Of a DNA stretch of 64,000 nucleotides, positions 61,340 to 64,000 are shown one piece after another. The position numbers and the translations under genes are program-made. The stretch's first letter is position 1. The number at the start of each line of letters is the position of its first letter. The stretch comes from Constrictibacter sp. MBR-5 (lineage in GTDB: Bacteria; Pseudomonadota; Alphaproteobacteria; JAJUGE01). Below the pieces are notes generated by a model. The model did not search any database, was not told the DNA's origin, and saw nothing but the letters and a program-made list of their open reading frames with translations. The DNA is taken from contig NZ_JBEPTK010000002.1 of the NCBI RefSeq assembly GCF_040549485.1, positions 186,001 through 250,000 of the forward strand, in the 5' to 3' direction.

Positions 61340-63160
61340 GTGATCACCCGCCGCAACATGCTCGCCGGCTTCGGTGCCAGTGGGGCCGCCACCGTTTCCG
61401 CCTGCGCGACGCTGGGGGCAGTTGATGGCCTGATATCCGCTGCCTATGCAGCGCAAGCTGGACTCGCCACACCCGCGCTGCTCGCCTCCATAGGGGCCTT
61501 GCGGGCGGTTGCTGAGCCGATCGGCTCGGCTGCCAATCTGGCAGGATACGCGGGCGTCAATGATGGCGGCGGCGGACTGTTCGTCGCCGACCTTGCCGAC
61601 GCCATAAGTTCAGACGATGGCGGCACCGTCATTGTGGATGCGGCGGGCACCCGCTGGAAGCGCGCAGATACGCGGCGGATTACAGCCAAAATGTTCGGCG
61701 CTAAGGCTAATGGTCTAGATGACGACACGGCGGCTATCCAAGCTGCCTGCAACACAACCGGTCTGGTCGTCCAGTTGGAGCCGGGCCGTTATCTCATTTC
61801 TGACCTAATCGACATTCCGAACGGGGTGCAACTGGTCGGCGTGGGCGAGGCTACGATCATCGAGCAGACGAGCAGCGACAAGACGCGCTGTTTCGAACTC
61901 CTCGGGCGGCGCGACAGCAAAATTAAGGGAATGCGTCTTGTGTCGCCAGTGCTGGGCAGCGGCCGTTCTGCGATTAAGCTCACATCCTGCACGAATGTGC
62001 ATGTCGAGGAAGTGTGGCTCACCGTCACGCAGGGCGACGGTACCTTGTTGCTGCGGATGGAAGACTGCGACGACTGCACAGCGACGCGATTGTACTTCGA
62101 CGGCGGCCCCAACCGGCGCGGCTACGCTGCCCATCTGAACGGGTGCCGCGGGTGCCGGATCACTAACAGCACCGCGATCAATCCCGACATGGGGTTCGTC
62201 ATCATCGGCGGCGCGATCGGCGGGAACATCCGGCCGCCGGACGAGAGCTTCGGCAACATCATCGACCACTGCCACGTTCGGGGCCATAACGCGCACGCCT
62301 TCGACATTAACGAGGCGTGCGGCAACGTCGTTTCGAACTGCACCGCTGCGGACTATGGCGGATCGCTCACACACTCTGCCTTCCAGGCCAAGCACTCGTC
62401 TGTGGGCAATGAGGTACGCGGCAATGTCTTCGTCGGCTGCACTGCCACCAATGTTCCGGGCGCCTTCGGATGCCAGCAGGCAAACAAGACCGCGTTCATC
62501 GGCTGCACCGGCATCAATATCGACAGGCTGATCTCCGGCAACGCCATGGATGAGAGCCAGATCATAGGCTGCGTCGGGTACAATGTAACGGTGGCCGGCA
62601 TCCTTCTGCGGAGCGGCTCGCGGCGGAACAACATTTCTGGCGTTACGATGGAGTCCGGCGATGCGGCGCTGATCGGCATTTCGTTCGACAGCAGCTGCAA
62701 CGAGAACACCGTCGATCAGGTGCAGATGATCGGCACCATGGCGAAGGCCATAGAGATCCATGCCAGCGCGAGCAACAACCGATTCGGTCCGCTGGTCCGC
62801 GTCAACAGCGGCGTGATCGACGACGCTTCCGCTTCAACGATCTGGCCGGTGATCCTGACGACGCCGGTCATCGACCTGAGCGAGACCGAAACCGCCTACG
62901 GCCCCTACATGGTCCGCGGCATGACGGTGGCAAAGGCGCGGTTCGTGGTGGTCGAGGCAATCACCGGTACGCCGCAGGTGCGCTGCGGCTGGATTGAGGA
63001 TGACGACGGCATCTGCGCCGATCAGATCGTTGCAGCGACCACCGTTCTTACGCAGGTAGCCCAGTCCGGCAACGTGCCCATGACGATGATGGGGAAATGC
63101 ACCACGGCGGGATCGGCCGGCAAGGGCTTCTTTCAGTATGAAGGGCTCGCGCGGTTGTGA
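61340..63160 (+). CDS. Right-handed beta-helix protein with Tat/lipobox-like leader
   Basis: The 606-aa product starts at GTG 61,340: ITRRNMLAGFGASGAATVSA with a twin-arginine and a C at position ~22 (SACA), so it looks like an exported, possibly lipid-anchored protein. Residues ~110-150 (RRITAKMFGAKANGLDDDTA) are the typical tailspike/pectate-lyase 'D-D-T-x-A-I' entry block. About 300 residues of parallel beta-helix repeats follow (ITNSTAINPDMGFVIIGGAI, NVVSNCTAADYGGSL, FIGCTGINI). The C-terminal 100 residues form another beta domain. It could be a phage-derived depolymerase, but an export leader is unusual for a tailspike; it may act as a surface polysaccharide enzyme for the host. Confidence 0.78.
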   Translation: MITRRNMLAGFGASGAATVSACATLGAVDGLISAAYAAQAGLATPALLASIGALRAVAEPIGSAANLAGYAGVNDGGGGLFVADLADAISSDDGGTVIVDAAGTRWKRADTRRITAKMFGAKANGLDDDTAAIQAACNTTGLVVQLEPGRYLISDLIDIPNGVQLVGVGEATIIEQTSSDKTRCFELLGRRDSKIKGMRLVSPVLGSGRSAIKLTSCTNVHVEEVWLTVTQGDGTLLLRMEDCDDCTATRLYFDGGPNRRGYAAHLNGCRGCRITNSTAINPDMGFVIIGGAIGGNIRPPDESFGNIIDHCHVRGHNAHAFDINEACGNVVSNCTAADYGGSLTHSAFQAKHSSVGNEVRGNVFVGCTATNVPGAFGCQQANKTAFIGCTGINIDRLISGNAMDESQIIGCVGYNVTVAGILLRSGSRRNNISGVTMESGDAALIGISFDSSCNENTVDQVQMIGTMAKAIEIHASASNNRFGPLVRVNSGVIDDASASTIWPVILTTPVIDLSETETAYGPYMVRGMTVAKARFVVVEAITGTPQVRCGWIEDDDGICADQIVAATTVLTQVAQSGNVPMTMMGKCTTAGSAGKGFFQYEGLARL

Positions 63161-63175
63161 TGGAAGTTCGGTCGC

Positions 63176-63373
63176 ATGCGCCCGTCGCACACGCCATTCT
63201 GTGGCGCCGGCCGGCGGGCATTCCCTCGACGCCTCGACGGCATCCTCATCGCCATGCGCGCCCTCGCCGAGAAGGTGGACGGGTGCGACGAGACGACCTC
63301 GCTGATCGTGCTCCTCGACCTCGCGACTGAGGTAGTGCGGGAGGCATATCCGTCGGAGGCGTCTGCCGGCTGA
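63176..63373 (+). CDS. Small uncharacterised protein (65 aa)
   Basis: The frame encodes MRPSHTPFCGAGRRAFPRRL then a better-looking helical part MRALAEKVDGCDETTSLIVL-LDLATEVVREAYPSE. The second half, from ATG 63,254, resembles small phage proteins; the first may be untranslated. It follows the beta-helix gene by 15 bases. Confidence 0.4.
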   Translation: MRPSHTPFCGAGRRAFPRRLDGILIAMRALAEKVDGCDETTSLIVLLDLATEVVREAYPSEASAG

Positions 63374-63464
63374 TCGTCCCGTCGCTCCGGGAACCTGTTG
63401 TCGCCTGACCGGTTCTCGGAAGGACGCGCCTGCCCGTCGGTGCGTCATGCTCCGTTTAAACTGG

Positions 63465-63501
63465 CCGCCCGGTGCATCCCCTCGCCGGGCGGTCCTTTTT
63501 T
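63465..63501 (+). terminator. Rho-independent terminator
   Basis: CCGCCCGG and CCGGGCGG form an 8-bp stem with a 12-base loop, followed by TCCTTTTTT. It closes the beta-helix/small-ORF transcript. A second GC stem (GCCCCGC/GCGGGGC, 63,505-63,529) follows at once. Confidence 0.85.
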
Positions 63502-63586
63502 CCGGCCCCGCTGGCACTGCTGGCGGGGCTTTCATGCGTCCGCGTGTGAGGCATCGTGCGGCCACAACCGCATGGAGGGGTGCGAC

Positions 63587-63760
63587 ATGGCCGACGATTT
63601 TGACGACGCTGCGAGAAACGACGCCGCGCACGTGAACGCGCTGGCAGCCGTGGAGGCGTTCGGGAGAATGAGCCCGGAGGAACAACGGCAGTTCGAGGCG
63701 GAGCTAGTCGCGAGGGCGCGGGCGGAAGGATGGTACCCCGGATCGCGCACAACCCACTGA
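63587..63760 (+). CDS. Small acidic helical protein (57 aa)
   Basis: MADDFDDAARNDAAHVNALA begins a short, acidic, helical protein ending EGWYPGSRTTH. GGAGGGG lies eight bases before ATG 63,587, and a terminator follows 18 bases after its stop, so it forms a complete small transcription unit between two terminators. No family recognised; could be an anti-repressor, anti-defence or structural micro-protein of the element. Confidence 0.6.
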   Translation: MADDFDDAARNDAAHVNALAAVEAFGRMSPEEQRQFEAELVARARAEGWYPGSRTTH

Positions 63761-63778
63761 CGCCGGAGCCGATGCGAG

Positions 63779-63810
63779 CCCCGCTGCCGTGACAGGTGGC
63801 GGGGTTTTTT
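63779..63810 (+). terminator. Rho-independent terminator at the element's right end
   Basis: CCCCGCTGCC pairs with GGTGGCGGGG around a short GTGACA-type loop, followed by TTTTTT. It ends the 57-aa gene's transcript before the tRNA on the other strand. Confidence 0.88.
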
Positions 63811-63904
63811 CGTGTCGCACGTCATGTTGCAGGCGAGGGGTACCGCGGTGGTACCTGAGAGGTTTTTGTCTGCTGCCAGATATGCCCTAAGTGCTTGATT
63901 TACT

Positions 63905-63951
63905 TGGTGAGCGCGCTGGGACTCGAACCCAGGACCCACGGATTAAAAGTC
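63905..63951. repeat. attR: identical 47-bp core within tRNA-Lys
   Basis: Same 47 bases as attL, here forming the 3' part of the intact tRNA-Lys. The element supplied or preserved this end, so the tRNA stays functional. Confidence 0.92.
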
Positions 63952-63980
63952 CGTTGCTCTACCGACTGAGCTACGCGCTC
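63905..63980 (-). tRNA. tRNA-Lys (anticodon TTT)
   Basis: Read on the minus strand, the 76 bases fold as a normal tRNA: acceptor GAGCGCG / CGCGCTC, D-arm GCTC...GAGC, anticodon stem ACGGA / TCCGT with loop CTTTTAA (anticodon TTT, lysine), T-arm CTGGG-TTCGAGT-CCCAG, discriminator A and an encoded CCA. It is the integration site of the element to its left. Confidence 0.97.
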
Positions 63981-64000
63981 GCCCTGTGGGCGGGGCGGAC

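Larger units (their letters stand above)
44607..63951. mobile_element. Integrated satellite-like element in tRNA-Lys (PICI-like), about 19.3 kb
   Basis: A 47-bp direct repeat, identical to the 3' end of the tRNA-Lys gene, marks both ends (44,607-44,653 and 63,905-63,951). A tyrosine integrase lies just inside the left end. Inside follow an AlpA-like HTH, helicase, primase, a replication HTH, an iteron-like array, a TerS-position protein and small ORFs. No capsid, portal, large terminase, tail-tube or lysis gene is visible. This is the layout of phage satellites such as PICIs. An 8.7-kb IS cluster has invaded it, so the ancestral element would be about 10.6 kb, which is in the usual satellite range. 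Confidence 0.82.

Noticed and set aside
44607-63951. Complete prophage or conjugative element
   Set aside because: No capsid, portal, large terminase, tail-tube, lysis, relaxase or type IV secretion genes could be recognised.

Overview
The window is high-GC DNA (by eye about two thirds G+C) from an alphaproteobacterium, most likely Rhodospirillales-like. The grounds are the DUF2336 and DUF4170 proteins, many Tat-exported proteins, GTG/TTG starts, ATGA-coupled operons, and an intergenic palindrome of the type common in this class. No ribosomal RNA or core phylogenetic marker is present, so the genus cannot be named.

Layout. (1) 1-2391: two phage-tail-collar (microcystin-dependent protein) genes, a 53-codon peptide gene that looks like a RiPP precursor, a DUF6916 gene and a GNAT acetyltransferase; the cluster runs off the left edge. 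(2) 2.5-10.7 kb: a crotonase, a type III polyketide synthase paired with an isoprenylcysteine-methyltransferase-like gene, a divergent Tat-exported GH9 glucanase, a DUF502 membrane protein, purC (long form), an SDR and an LLM oxidoreductase. (3) 10.8-21.6 kb: a ten-gene co-directional nitrogen-scavenging unit behind a textbook sigma-54 promoter. It encodes a PotABCD-type ABC transporter, a hydantoin/allantoin racemase, PuuE-type allantoinase, a GNAT enzyme and hydantoinase/oxoprolinase A and B. (4) 21.6-31.2 kb: envelope and signalling genes (a PAS_5-like protein, a lipoprotein, AsmA, DUF2336, a PAS histidine kinase), a HAD phosphatase, an SDR and a membrane protein. (5) 31.2-44.5 kb: an uncharacterised protein with a Cys-rich motif, an aldolase/dehydrogenase fusion, an EamA exporter coupled to cimA, an alpha/beta hydrolase, a decapitated iron-binding-protein pseudogene, DUF4170, Usp, SulP, a DksA-like protein, MFS, and two tandem micro-membrane proteins shorter than usual gene-calling limits.

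(6) 44,607-63,951: an integrated element in tRNA-Lys(TTT). A 47-bp direct repeat, the 3' part of the tRNA, marks both ends. Gene order is integrase, small ORF, AlpA-like HTH, helicase, primase (frameshifted), HTH replication protein, an iteron-like GGTACC array, a TerS-position packaging-like protein, small ORFs and a beta-helix protein. No capsid, portal, large terminase or tail-tube genes are seen. This is the layout of a phage satellite (PICI-like) rather than a prophage. An 8,737-bp IS cluster (51,260-59,996) sits inside it, bounded by TTAA duplications, and carries one cargo gene: a type-I-secreted RTX protein with an N-terminal PL10-like pectate lyase domain. Without this insertion the satellite would be about 10.6 kb.

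The most interesting candidates are the satellite with its GGTACC repeats, the IS-borne pectate lyase, the sigma-54-controlled allantoin/hydantoin operon, and the RiPP-like peptide beside the tail-collar genes.
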